A stretch of 64,000 nt of DNA from Burkholderia sp. OK233 (lineage in GTDB: Bacteria > Pseudomonadota > Gammaproteobacteria > Burkholderiales > Burkholderiaceae), in NCBI RefSeq assembly GCF_900230185.1, contig NZ_OCSR01000001.1:1-64000 (forward strand), read 5' to 3'. Below the pieces are notes generated by a model, which did not search any database, was not told the DNA's origin, and worked only from the letters and a program-made list of their open reading frames with translations. Of this stretch, positions 36,604 through 44,623 are shown one piece after another. The translations under genes and the position numbers were made by a program. Each line of letters starts with the position of its first letter. Positions within the stretch are counted from its first letter, which is position 1.

Positions 36604-37603
36604 CTCCGATCCAGCAGTACGCTTCTCGACCTTGATTCAGCAGTTCTTTATGGACCGTCTGATCGAGCAGCGCAACGTAAGTCCTCGCACTGTAGCCAGC
36701 TACCGCGATACCTTTCGGCTGCTTTTCAGCTTCGCGGAGAATGACTTGAACAAGCCGCCGCATAAGCTCCGGTTAGTCGACTTCAGTGCAGAGCTGATTC
36801 TCGCTTTCCTCAAATATCTGGAGACTACACGTCACAACGCTATCCGCAGCCGGAACGCGCGGCTCGCAGCGATCCGGTCTTTTGCTCACTATGCAGCGTT
36901 ACAGGAGCCTTCGGCGCTGCCCGGACTTCAGCGCGTGTTGGCCATTCCCATGAAACGCTTCGACAGACCCATGGTTGGTTTCCTCACTCGAGAAGAAATG
37001 CAATGCATCCTTGCAGCTCCTGCTGCAAACAGTTGGTGCAGTCAGCGCGATCAGGTTATGCTGGCTACGCTCTACAACACAGGTGCACGGGTCTCTGAAC
37101 TTACAGCCATGCGTGTCAGGGATGTCGTATTGGACCGCAGCGCCTACGCAAACCTCCACGGCAAGGGACGAAAGGAGCGAACCGTGCCACTGTGGGCTGA
37201 TACCGCGAAACATATTCGCCGCTGGCTACACCAGATTAGTCCAGATCCGGATCAATGGCTCTTTCCTAACCGTGCCGGCGGCCAGATGACCCGGTCCGGC
37301 GTAACAGATCGCCTTAAGCTGGCTGCGACTGGCGCTTCAATCCGCTGTCCGCAACTCAAGACGCGAAACGTCACTCCGCACGTCGTTAGGCACGCCACGG
37401 CCATGCACATGCTTCAGGCTGGTGTAGATGTCACGTTGATTGCCTTGTGGCTTGGCCATGAAAGTGCCGCCACCACCCATATGTACATCGAAGCCGATCT
37501 CGCCATGAAACAGCGGGCACTGAACGCCATTCAAGCACCGCAGTTCAAACAGCGCCGGTTTCGGCCGCCGAAAGACATCTTGGCCTTCCTTGACAGGCTA
37601 TGA
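36596..37603 (+). CDS. Third recombinase of the truncated RIT unit (335 residues)
   Basis: Tyrosine recombinase with Arg in GARVSELT, HVVRHATA and LGHESAATTHMY. The ATG lies 8 bp inside the upstream gene. It is the counterpart of 32304-33323 and has a similar length. No matching terminal repeat is found beyond 37603 before IS66 begins, so the right end of this unit also seems lost. Confidence 0.88.
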   Translation: MTSSDPAVRFSTLIQQFFMDRLIEQRNVSPRTVASYRDTFRLLFSFAENDLNKPPHKLRLVDFSAELILAFLKYLETTRHNAIRSRNARLAAIRSFAHYAALQEPSALPGLQRVLAIPMKRFDRPMVGFLTREEMQCILAAPAANSWCSQRDQVMLATLYNTGARVSELTAMRVRDVVLDRSAYANLHGKGRKERTVPLWADTAKHIRRWLHQISPDPDQWLFPNRAGGQMTRSGVTDRLKLAATGASIRCPQLKTRNVTPHVVRHATAMHMLQAGVDVTLIALWLGHESAATTHMYIEADLAMKQRALNAIQAPQFKQRRFRPPKDILAFLDRL

Positions 37604-37790
37604 TTATGCTCGCTTCGTGAGATGCATCTGGTCGCGCGTTTTCATCAATGCACAGTCTTCCTGATGCCTGCCCAAGGCCTGTGCCGGTCGCGACAACTCC
37701 GGATCATAGATGCGGCTGGCGTCGCGGCAACGCAGAGGTCTGCATAATTCCGTCACGTGGATAAGAACGGCAATGGATTCGAATCCATAG
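37604..37790. other. Short segment between the RIT remnant and IS66
   Basis: The tnpC frame of IS66 runs into this segment and stops at 37704. A minus-strand frame ending at 37604 (RPLRCRDASRIYDPELSRPA and on) reads like a protein C-terminus but I do not recognise it. It may be the tail of a gene cut by the IS66 truncation. Confidence 0.35.
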
Positions 37791-39116
37791 GTTCTCAAGC
37801 GCATTGTTGTCTGGCAACAGGACACCGTTCCCGGTATATCGGATGAGCGCCTCCCAATGTCGCAACGCATAACCGAAGGCCTTGGCGAGCGGCGCTTGCG
37901 GGAGCAAACCGATGACGTTTGCGTCTAACCATTGGCGAAACTGCGCAAGCACGGGCAACGCCTCTGCCTGCCGGGCCGCAAGCTTGATGTCTGGCGTTTG
38001 ATCTTTAACCCGAGACTCAATTGCATACAGCCGGGCGATCCACTGCAGGGCTTGCGCTGCGAGCCCTGGGCCTTTCTGAGCCTTGGCAATCTCGAAGAAC
38101 CGTCGGCGGCAATGGGCCCAGCATCCGACCTCGATGATATCGCCTCGCTCGTAAAGCGCAGCATGGCCGCTATACGCGTCGGCTTGCAGATAGCCCTGGT
38201 ATTTATTCAGGTACAGCAGCGGATGTGCGCCCGCTCGCGACTCAGCGAACTCGAACACGACCGCCGGCGAGTGGTCGACCCAGACACCATTCTCCTTACG
38301 CTGTCCCGCGCCAAGGTAGCCCCATAATCGCGCTGTACGCGTTGACGGGTGGCCTCGCTCGAGCATAGGCAGTGTCGTGTCGTCCACGTGCATTCGCGGC
38401 GCCTTCAACTGGTGGGCGCGCAACCCGGGCAGCAGTACCGATAGTAGCTCGGCCGATGCCAGCTTCCATTCGCACAGCGTGGCGCGTGGCAAGTACACGC
38501 CACGGCGCGCGTAGCGCATTTCCTGGCGATTCAACGGCAGATGATCGACATAGGTGTTGACCAGCACATTGGCGAGCAGGCTCGCGCTGGCATTGCTCTT
38601 CGGTAGCGGCGAAGGCTGCGCGCTTGCAGTCACGATGGTCGACTCGCCATTCTTCTTCGCCACGTATTTGAAGCGGATGTGCTCAATGACGGTGAGCCTG
38701 GACGGCTCGTAATGCAGTGTCTCGCTGCGTTCTTCGCCGATCCGTTCGAGCGTATCGAACGCCATCTTCTGTTCATCGCTGAGATCGTATTCGATGCATG
38801 TGCGGGGCAGCTCCTTTGGCAGAGCAGGACGCCCTTTGCGAGTGTGGCCCGCCACAGGTACTGCGTCGGGCACGGGCGGCACCGGGATATCCGCGGCAGC
38901 ATCAAACAGTTCGGCCTGGCCGGCCAGGCGCTCGGAACTCACGCCGAAGCGCGCCCGGTTCAGCTGTGCAATCTGATGCTGGAGGATTTCCAGCTGCTCC
39001 CACAACACCCGTGCAAGCCGGTTCTGTTCCAGCGCGAATGCTTGCAGCGCATCGGGCTCGACGGGAAGATCCGCGACAGTGACGGCGGTGGGTGGCATGT
39101 GCATCATGATGCCCAA
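37704..39116 (-). pseudogene. IS66 transposase TnpC, C-terminus replaced
   Basis: A 470-residue frame. It has the leucine-rich N-terminus, the zinc-finger region and the DDE transposase core: HVDDTTLPML, YLQADAYSGH, and the glutamate in DNNALEN. The family continues from there for about 60 residues; here the frame diverges at about 37790 and ends with unrelated sequence. The catalytic triad is retained but the element end is lost, so it is probably non-mobile by itself. Confidence 0.85.
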
Positions 39117-39156
39117 CTCGAGCCACGTTTACAAGCTCGGGCTGGGGTGCAACATG

Positions 39157-39504
39157 TCATGCCACGCGCGTCACCGCCACGGTGTGGTGCGGCTCTCGCG
39201 CCGGGATCTCGATGCCTTCGAGCCATGCGTTGAGCTCCGCAAGCGTGAAGCCGCGCTGAGCGAGTAATGAGGGTGACGGGAAACGGCCTCTTTCGAGACG
39301 CTTATACCAAAGCGCGAAGCCGGTCCGGTCCCAATAAAGAATCTTCACTTTGGAGCGATCGCGCGCCACGAAGACAAACAGATTGCCCGATGCAGGCTTC
39401 TGCGCAAGTAACGGCTCGACGAGATAAGACAGCCCATCGATCGCCTTGCGCATGTCGACCGGGTCGCGACAGATGTAAGCGCGAACGTCCGAGGCAATCA
39501 GCAC
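39157..39504 (-). CDS. IS66 accessory protein TnpB
   Basis: A 115-residue protein of the IS66 Orf2 type: YICRDPVDMRKAIDGLS and VFVARDRSKVKILYWDRTGFALWYKRLERG (quoted in parts) are diagnostic. It is needed for transposition of IS66 elements but has no known catalytic role. It overlaps tnpA by 7 bp. Confidence 0.92.
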   Translation of the reverse strand: MLIASDVRAYICRDPVDMRKAIDGLSYLVEPLLAQKPASGNLFVFVARDRSKVKILYWDRTGFALWYKRLERGRFPSPSLLAQRGFTLAELNAWLEGIEIPAREPHHTVAVTRVA

Positions 39505-39920
39505 CGGCCACCTCCGAGCTGCCCGAGCACAAATCGCACGATGCGCTCGGCGTGAACGCCGCTCAGTTCAATGCGAACGCCCGCGAGCGAGAGTGTCACC
39601 CGATCACGTGACGCCGGTGCGTCAGCCGCTGGCGGTGCGACGGCCGGCACGTGGGGCGCCAACTCTCCATCCAGATTCGAAGCGATGAATGCCGCATCCG
39701 CAGTAACCGCGAGCAGCGGCTTATCCTCTTTGACGGAACTTGAAAGCTTCTTACGCCACAGGCTGAAGGTACTTACCGCGAGACCCTGTTCCCGGCAAAA
39801 CCGCCGAGCGCCGATACCACTCGCTTTCCAGGCGGTGACCATTTCGCCCCAGCACGCTTCCCCTTGCCGTGGGCGACGTTTGGCCATCGCCGTTGCAGCC
39901 TTGATGTTCTCGTCTTCCAT
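39498..39920 (-). CDS. IS66 accessory protein TnpA
   Basis: A 140-residue protein with a helix-turn-helix in the first half (WKASGIGARRFCREQGLAVSTFSLWRKKL, in part) and a short C-terminal beta region (VTLSLAGVRIELSG). Typical first gene of IS66 elements. Complete. Confidence 0.88.
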   Translation of the reverse strand: MEDENIKAATAMAKRRPRQGEACWGEMVTAWKASGIGARRFCREQGLAVSTFSLWRKKLSSSVKEDKPLLAVTADAAFIASNLDGELAPHVPAVAPPAADAPASRDRVTLSLAGVRIELSGVHAERIVRFVLGQLGGGRC

Positions 39921-39983
39921 CGCATTGCCCTCGTTCTCACGAAAGCACCACCTTCACATCTGGAATGCCGACATTCAAGACGG

Positions 39984-39992
39984 GATCCGCTG
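39984..39992 (+). repeat. 9-bp target duplication, left copy
   Basis: GATCCGCTG directly before the left IS4-family end; the right copy, GTTCCGCTG, is at 41524-41532 and differs by one base. Confidence 0.6.
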
Positions 39993-41523
39993 CTTGCAAT
40001 TACCCACATCTCCGCGGTTTTCTGTTAACTTTATCTATCAGGACTACATATCGATGAGATGAAAAATCGGACTAACCCTAAATCGGTACGTCAGGCAGAC
40101 GAAGTGGCGACGCCGGACGACGGAGAGTGGATGGACCGCGAGGTCGCGGGTAGCAATTTCCGGGACGGCCGACTCGCCACACGATTTCGGACATTACTCG
40201 ATCGGTTGTGGAGGAGCGTAGGCCAGAGCATTCCGCTCGCTTGCCAGGATTGGGCCCAAACCAAGGCAGCTTATCGATTTCTATCCAACGATCGCGTGAG
40301 CGAGCATGATATTTTGAGCGGACACTTCGAGGCAACGTGCGCTCGCTTCGAGGCAACGGAAGGTCCGATTTTGGTGCTGCAGGATACGACGGAGTTTTCA
40401 TACCAACGAGATCAGCCAGAGTCGATCGGTGCGATCGGCAAGATGCCTTACAGGAAACAGGTGAGCGGCAATCCACCGGTGCGTACCGTATGCGGCATCC
40501 TCATGCATTCAAGCCTCGCTGTCACGCCTCAGGGTTTGCCATTGGGACTGGCGGCCATCACGTTCTGGACTCGCAAAAAGTTCAAGGGATGTAACGCACT
40601 AAAAAAGGCAATCAATCCAACACGCGTGCCGATCGAAGAGAAAGAGAGCTTTCGGTGGCTGCGTAATCTACAGCAGTCGACAGCTCGCTTCAACGATGCA
40701 GATCGTTGCATTCACGTCGGCGATCGCGAGAGCGACATCTACGAATTATTCTGTACGGCACAGGAGTTAGGAACTCATTTTCTGGTGAGAACTTGTCAGG
40801 ACCGTTTAGCCGGCGACGGCGAGCACACCATGAGTGACGAAGTGTCTGCAGTGCAGGTCAAAGGGCTACACCGCGTAGAGACGCGAGACGCGAAGGGCCA
40901 TTCGTCGCATGCACTTCTCGAAATTAAATATCGTCAGGTCACGGTCTTGCCGCCGATCGGTAAGCGAAGCCGCTATCCAGCGCTGCAAGTGACGGTGATC
41001 CATGCTACGGAACGAGGCGAACCGACCGATAGGAAACCGATCAAATGGAAGTTGATCACGGATTTGCCAGTGCGCTCCCGTCGTGACGCTATCGAAAAAC
41101 TCGACTGGTACGCGATGCGATGGAAAATCGAGACGTTTCACAAGATTCTGAAGTCTGGATGCAAAGCCGAAGAGTCGAGGCTGCGGTCGGCCGACCGGCT
41201 GGCCAACCTGATTTCGGTGTTTTGTATCCTTAGCTGGCGGATATTCTGGTTGACCATGATCAATCGATACGCTCCCGATGCACCCTCTCAAGTTGCGCTG
41301 ACACAGGCTGAGGTCGAACTGCTCGACCAGGTTGTCAAGGACACGGCCCGAACGGCCCATGCGCCGCCGTTGTCGCGCAGCCTTATCAAGCTCGCACAGC
41401 TCGGAGGTTACCTCGCCCGTGCCAGCGATCCGCCTCCTGGCAATACCGTCATCTGGCGCGGCTTGCGCCGCCTAGTCGATATCCAACTCGGCTTCGAGCT
41501 CGCAAACTGTGGGTAATTGCAAG
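39993..41523 (+). mobile_element. IS4-family (IS50-like) insertion sequence, 1531 bp
   Basis: Perfect 16-bp ends: CTTGCAATTACCCACA (39993-40008) and the inverse TGTGGGTAATTGCAAG (41508-41523). A near-perfect 9-bp target duplication fits the IS50 group. It lies within the right terminal repeat region of IS66. Confidence 0.9.
40059..41516 (+). CDS. IS4-family transposase (Tn5/IS50 type)
   Basis: A 485-residue transposase with the DDE core: LVLQDTTEF, HVGDRESDIYELF, and the YREK-type glutamate in YAMRWKIETFHKILKSGCKAEESR (in part). An N-terminal DNA-binding region, NFRDGRLATRFRTLL, and the Tn5-type C-terminus are present. It is full length with intact ends, so it may be active. It stands alone in the element. 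Confidence 0.93.
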   Translation: MKNRTNPKSVRQADEVATPDDGEWMDREVAGSNFRDGRLATRFRTLLDRLWRSVGQSIPLACQDWAQTKAAYRFLSNDRVSEHDILSGHFEATCARFEATEGPILVLQDTTEFSYQRDQPESIGAIGKMPYRKQVSGNPPVRTVCGILMHSSLAVTPQGLPLGLAAITFWTRKKFKGCNALKKAINPTRVPIEEKESFRWLRNLQQSTARFNDADRCIHVGDRESDIYELFCTAQELGTHFLVRTCQDRLAGDGEHTMSDEVSAVQVKGLHRVETRDAKGHSSHALLEIKYRQVTVLPPIGKRSRYPALQVTVIHATERGEPTDRKPIKWKLITDLPVRSRRDAIEKLDWYAMRWKIETFHKILKSGCKAEESRLRSADRLANLISVFCILSWRIFWLTMINRYAPDAPSQVALTQAEVELLDQVVKDTARTAHAPPLSRSLIKLAQLGGYLARASDPPPGNTVIWRGLRRLVDIQLGFELANCG

Positions 41524-41543
41524 GTTCCGCTGACGCTTACAAA

Positions 41544-41632
41544 GTGAACAGGGATTTCACGGCAAAAAGAAGACGAATTCCACGGCAAAGTGAACGCCGA
41601 TTCCACGGCAAAAAGAACAGGGTTTCCACGCC
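41544..41632 (+). repeat. Four tandem 23-bp units at the IS21 left end
   Basis: Units start at 41544, 41567, 41590 and 41613. Each follows the pattern GTGAAC or AAGAAC, variable bases, ATTCCACGGCAAA. These are the multiple transposase-binding sites typical of IS21 ends. Confidence 0.8.
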
Positions 41633-41708
41633 ATCGCGAACAGGAATTTGAGGTGGCGGCGATGCGGGTCAACGGTGGCACGATCGACAGTTTTGTCGAG
41701 AGTGCCGA

Positions 41709-43256
41709 ATGGCAAATGTCAGGTTGACCATGCGTAAAATCAGGGAAGTGCTGCGGTTGCATTTCGAGTGTGACCGCAACCAGAGGGAGATCGCCGACGC
41801 GGTCGGTACCTCGACAACGACGGTGTGGCATTACCTGCGCCGTACGCGGCTGGCAGTGCTGAGCTGGCCGCTGCCACCGGAACTGCTGACGGACGACGCG
41901 GCGCTCGAGGCGAGGCTGTATCCGCCGCCGGCGCGGCGCGAGCCAACGCGCGGCATGCCGGACTGGCCGGCGGTGCATCGCGAGATCGGCAGGAAAGGCG
42001 TCACGCTCGATCTGCTGTGGCAGGAATACAAGGCGCAGCATCCGGACGGCTGCGGCTACAGCTGGTTTTGGAAGGCTTACCAGGAATGGGCGCAGCGGCT
42101 TCCTGTCACGATGCGGCAAACGCACGTGCCGGGCCAGAAGCTGTTCGTCGACTACTCGGGCAAGAAGCTGGGCATCATCAACCCGGACACCGGTGAAATC
42201 CGCGAGGCCGAGCTGTTCGTCGCTGCGCTCGGTGTGTCCGGGCTTACGTTTGCGGAGCTCACCTGGACCCAGCAGCTTCCAGACTGGATCGGCTCGCACG
42301 TGCGCGCCTTCGCGTTCTATGACGGCCTGGTCGAGATCCTGGTGCCCGACAATCTGAAATCGGGCGTCCACAAGCCGGGGTTCTACGATCCGGACATCAA
42401 TCCAACCTACCAGGAAATGGCCAGGCATTACTCCGTGGCGGTGATCCCGGCTCGCAGTAAAAAACCGAGGGACAAGCCGAAAGCAGAGCTGTCGGTCCTC
42501 CTGGTGCAGAGATGGGTCCTCGCCCGCCTGCGCAACCAGCGCTTCTTCAGCCTGGACGAGGCCAACCGGGCGGTCGCCGCGTTGCTGGGCGATCTGAACA
42601 ACCGGTCCTTCAAGAAACTGCCCGGCTCCCGCCGTAGTGTCTTCGACGAAATCGATCGCCCGGCGCTCAGGCCGTTGCCCGTGCAGCCCTATCAGTACGC
42701 AGAGTGGAAGGTCGCGCGTATCGGGCCGGACTATCACGTCGAGCTTGATCAGCACTATTACTCGGTGCCGTATCGCTACGCACGCGAACAGGTCGACGTG
42801 CGCCACACGACCAACACCGTCGAGATCTTCCATCGCGGCCAACGCATTGCCGCTCACGGCAAAAGCGCTCGCCGTCGCTACCACACCACGATCGACGCGC
42901 ACATGCCGCCGGAGCACCTGGCGGTCGCCAAGGGCTGGGATCCGGAGCGGCTGCGCAACTGGGCCGCCGACATCGGCCCGCATACGGCGGCCGTCATCCA
43001 GCACCTGCTGGTTGCCCGCAAGCACCCCCAGCAGTCGTATCGCACCTGCCTGGGCGTGCTGCGCATGGGCAAGGACTACGGGCGCGACCGGCTCGAAGCT
43101 GCCTGCCGCCGCGCTATCGATCTGAAAGCGCCGAACTACAAGTTCATTGACTCGACGCTGAAGAACGGCCTGGACCGGGAGCCCGAACCCGCTACCGGGC
43201 AGGCCGACCTGCCGCTTGTGCATGCCAATGTGCGCGGGCCTTCGTACTACCACTGA
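41709..43256 (+). CDS. istA: IS21-family transposase IstA
   Basis: A 515-residue transposase with an N-terminal helix-turn-helix (RNQREIADAVGTSTTTVWHYL), an rve core (DDE residues around FVDYSGKKLGI, VPDNLKSGV and the downstream glutamate) and the beta-barrel C-terminal region (DQHYYSVPYRYARE). It needs IstB for target choice. Complete. The helper istB follows 18 bp later. Confidence 0.93.
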   Translation: MANVRLTMRKIREVLRLHFECDRNQREIADAVGTSTTTVWHYLRRTRLAVLSWPLPPELLTDDAALEARLYPPPARREPTRGMPDWPAVHREIGRKGVTLDLLWQEYKAQHPDGCGYSWFWKAYQEWAQRLPVTMRQTHVPGQKLFVDYSGKKLGIINPDTGEIREAELFVAALGVSGLTFAELTWTQQLPDWIGSHVRAFAFYDGLVEILVPDNLKSGVHKPGFYDPDINPTYQEMARHYSVAVIPARSKKPRDKPKAELSVLLVQRWVLARLRNQRFFSLDEANRAVAALLGDLNNRSFKKLPGSRRSVFDEIDRPALRPLPVQPYQYAEWKVARIGPDYHVELDQHYYSVPYRYAREQVDVRHTTNTVEIFHRGQRIAAHGKSARRRYHTTIDAHMPPEHLAVAKGWDPERLRNWAADIGPHTAAVIQHLLVARKHPQQSYRTCLGVLRMGKDYGRDRLEAACRRAIDLKAPNYKFIDSTLKNGLDREPEPATGQADLPLVHANVRGPSYYH

Positions 43257-43274
43257 AGCTGAAAGGGAGTCTAT

Positions 43275-44033
43275 ATGCTGCATCATCCCACTATCGACAA
43301 ATTGCACGCGCTGCGTCTGCCCGGCATGGCGGCGGCGCTTGCCGAGCAACAGTCCCAGGACGGCATTGACCGGCTGGGCTTTGAAGAACGTCTGGGGCTG
43401 CTGGTCGAGCGTGAATCCAGTGAACGTGACTCACGACAAACAGCGGCCCGGCTGCGCCGGGCCAGACTGAAGGTCCCCGACGCGTCGCCCGAGGACATCG
43501 ACTATCGCACGGCTCGCGGCCTGGACCGGGCGCTCACCGCCCGACTGCTGACCGGTGAGTGGCTTCGGGAGAGGCAGAACCTGATCCTGGTTGGCCCGAC
43601 CGGGCTCGGCAAGAGTTGGCTGGGTTACGCCTTCGCCATCCAGGCGTGCCGCCAGGGGTTCTCCGCCTGCTATCTGCGCGTGCCGAAACTGAATGAGGAA
43701 CTGGCGATCGCACACGGTAGCGGGCGCTACGCGCGATGGCTCGCACAACTTGCCAAGACGGATCTCGTGATTCTCGACGATCTGGCAATGGCGCCGCTGA
43801 CCGATTCCGCGCGGCGCGACCTGCTGGAGGTGCTCGATGACCGGCACGGACACCGATCCACGCTCGCTACCTCCCAGATCCCGGTGGACCACTGGCATGA
43901 GGCAATCGGCGAACCCACCGTCGCCGACGCGATCCTTGACCGGCTGGTGCACAACGCTCATCGCATCACGCTCGCGGGCGAATCGCTGCGCAAGACGCGC
44001 AGTCGATTGACCGCAAAGCCGCAGTCCGAGTAA
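43275..44033 (+). CDS. istB: IS21-family helper ATPase IstB
   Basis: A 252-residue AAA+ protein. Walker A is GPTGLGKSW, Walker B LVILDDLAM, and the sensor region is LATSQIPVDHWHEAIGEPTVADAI (quoted in part). IstB loads on target DNA and activates IstA. Complete. Its C-terminus can be compared with the remnant at 32040, which belongs to a different IS21 element. Confidence 0.93.
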   Translation: MLHHPTIDKLHALRLPGMAAALAEQQSQDGIDRLGFEERLGLLVERESSERDSRQTAARLRRARLKVPDASPEDIDYRTARGLDRALTARLLTGEWLRERQNLILVGPTGLGKSWLGYAFAIQACRQGFSACYLRVPKLNEELAIAHGSGRYARWLAQLAKTDLVILDDLAMAPLTDSARRDLLEVLDDRHGHRSTLATSQIPVDHWHEAIGEPTVADAILDRLVHNAHRITLAGESLRKTRSRLTAKPQSE

Positions 44034-44077
44034 AAAGGTAAAGGTCCCGCGTCGCTGCGCTCCGTTTGTTCGCGATG

Positions 44078-44143
44078 GCGTGGAATCCTTGTTCACTTTG
44101 CCGTGGAATCACGATTCACTTTGCCCTGGAATGGCTGTTCTCT
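44078..44143 (-). repeat. Three tandem 23-bp units at the IS21 right end
   Basis: The inverse of the left units, ending at 44097, 44120 and 44143 and sharing TTTGCCGTGGAAT. Confidence 0.8.
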
Positions 44144-44147
44144 TTGC

Positions 44148-44623
44148 GTGGAATACGCACTCTGAGTACGACTGTCGCCTTGAACGAACCGCTTCATCTC
44201 GCTCATCCCCCGCTATCGGATGAAGAATTGTAGCGCTCCAAAAATGCGTTTTGACACGCTCTGGGCCATCAAGGGACACTCGCGTCGGCGCTAAAGGGGA
44301 ATTCGGAGGGCAGATCCACAACTTGAAACTGCCGTTCGCCGGTATTTATGGCGCGACTCGCGAGTTAGCTGTTTGACAAACTTAATGGAACCTCGCGTAA
44401 GCGAGCTGCAAAACGCTCATTTCTTTCGCGCCCAGAATTGATTACTCTTTGCTGACCGATGTTGCACACCGGCATGAGGCAATCCACGTTTCTGGCGATA
44501 AAGAGAGCCGCGCATCGCTATTCCTCTGGTCTGACAAATACATTGCCCACGATTGCGGAATTTGGGTAACCCATCCTCTTAGTGAAAGAGGCGGCTTTTC
44601 CCCTGACAACACGGGTGTTCTCA
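44148..44623. other. Gap before the multi-domain kinase gene
   Basis: About 475 bp. TTGACA at about 44375 is a good -35 box, but no convincing -10 follows at the right distance. No gene supported. Confidence 0.35.

Larger units (their letters stand above)
37791..41540 (-). mobile_element. IS66-family element, left end lost, interrupted by an IS4-family element
   Basis: tnpA, tnpB and tnpC read leftward. The right terminal repeat is GTTCCGCTGACGCTTAC (41524-41540), the inverse of the GTAAGCGTCAGCGGAAC end known for IS66 elements. It is separated from tnpA by the IS4-family element at 39993-41523. The left end and the last part of tnpC are missing. Confidence 0.75.
41541..44147 (+). mobile_element. 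Complete IS21-family element
   Basis: istA and istB are intact. The ends carry tandem 23-bp subterminal repeats, four on the left and three on the right, in inverted orientation. The left end abuts the last base of the IS66 terminal repeat. End positions are good to a few bp. Confidence 0.85.

Noticed and set aside
41544..41632. Regular 23-bp repeats considered as a CRISPR array
   Set aside because: Units are contiguous, without spacers, and sit at an IS21 end with an inverse set at the other end; no cas genes.
41472..43349. 625-codon minus-strand frame opposite istA
   Set aside because: Antisense shadow of the IS21 transposase gene.
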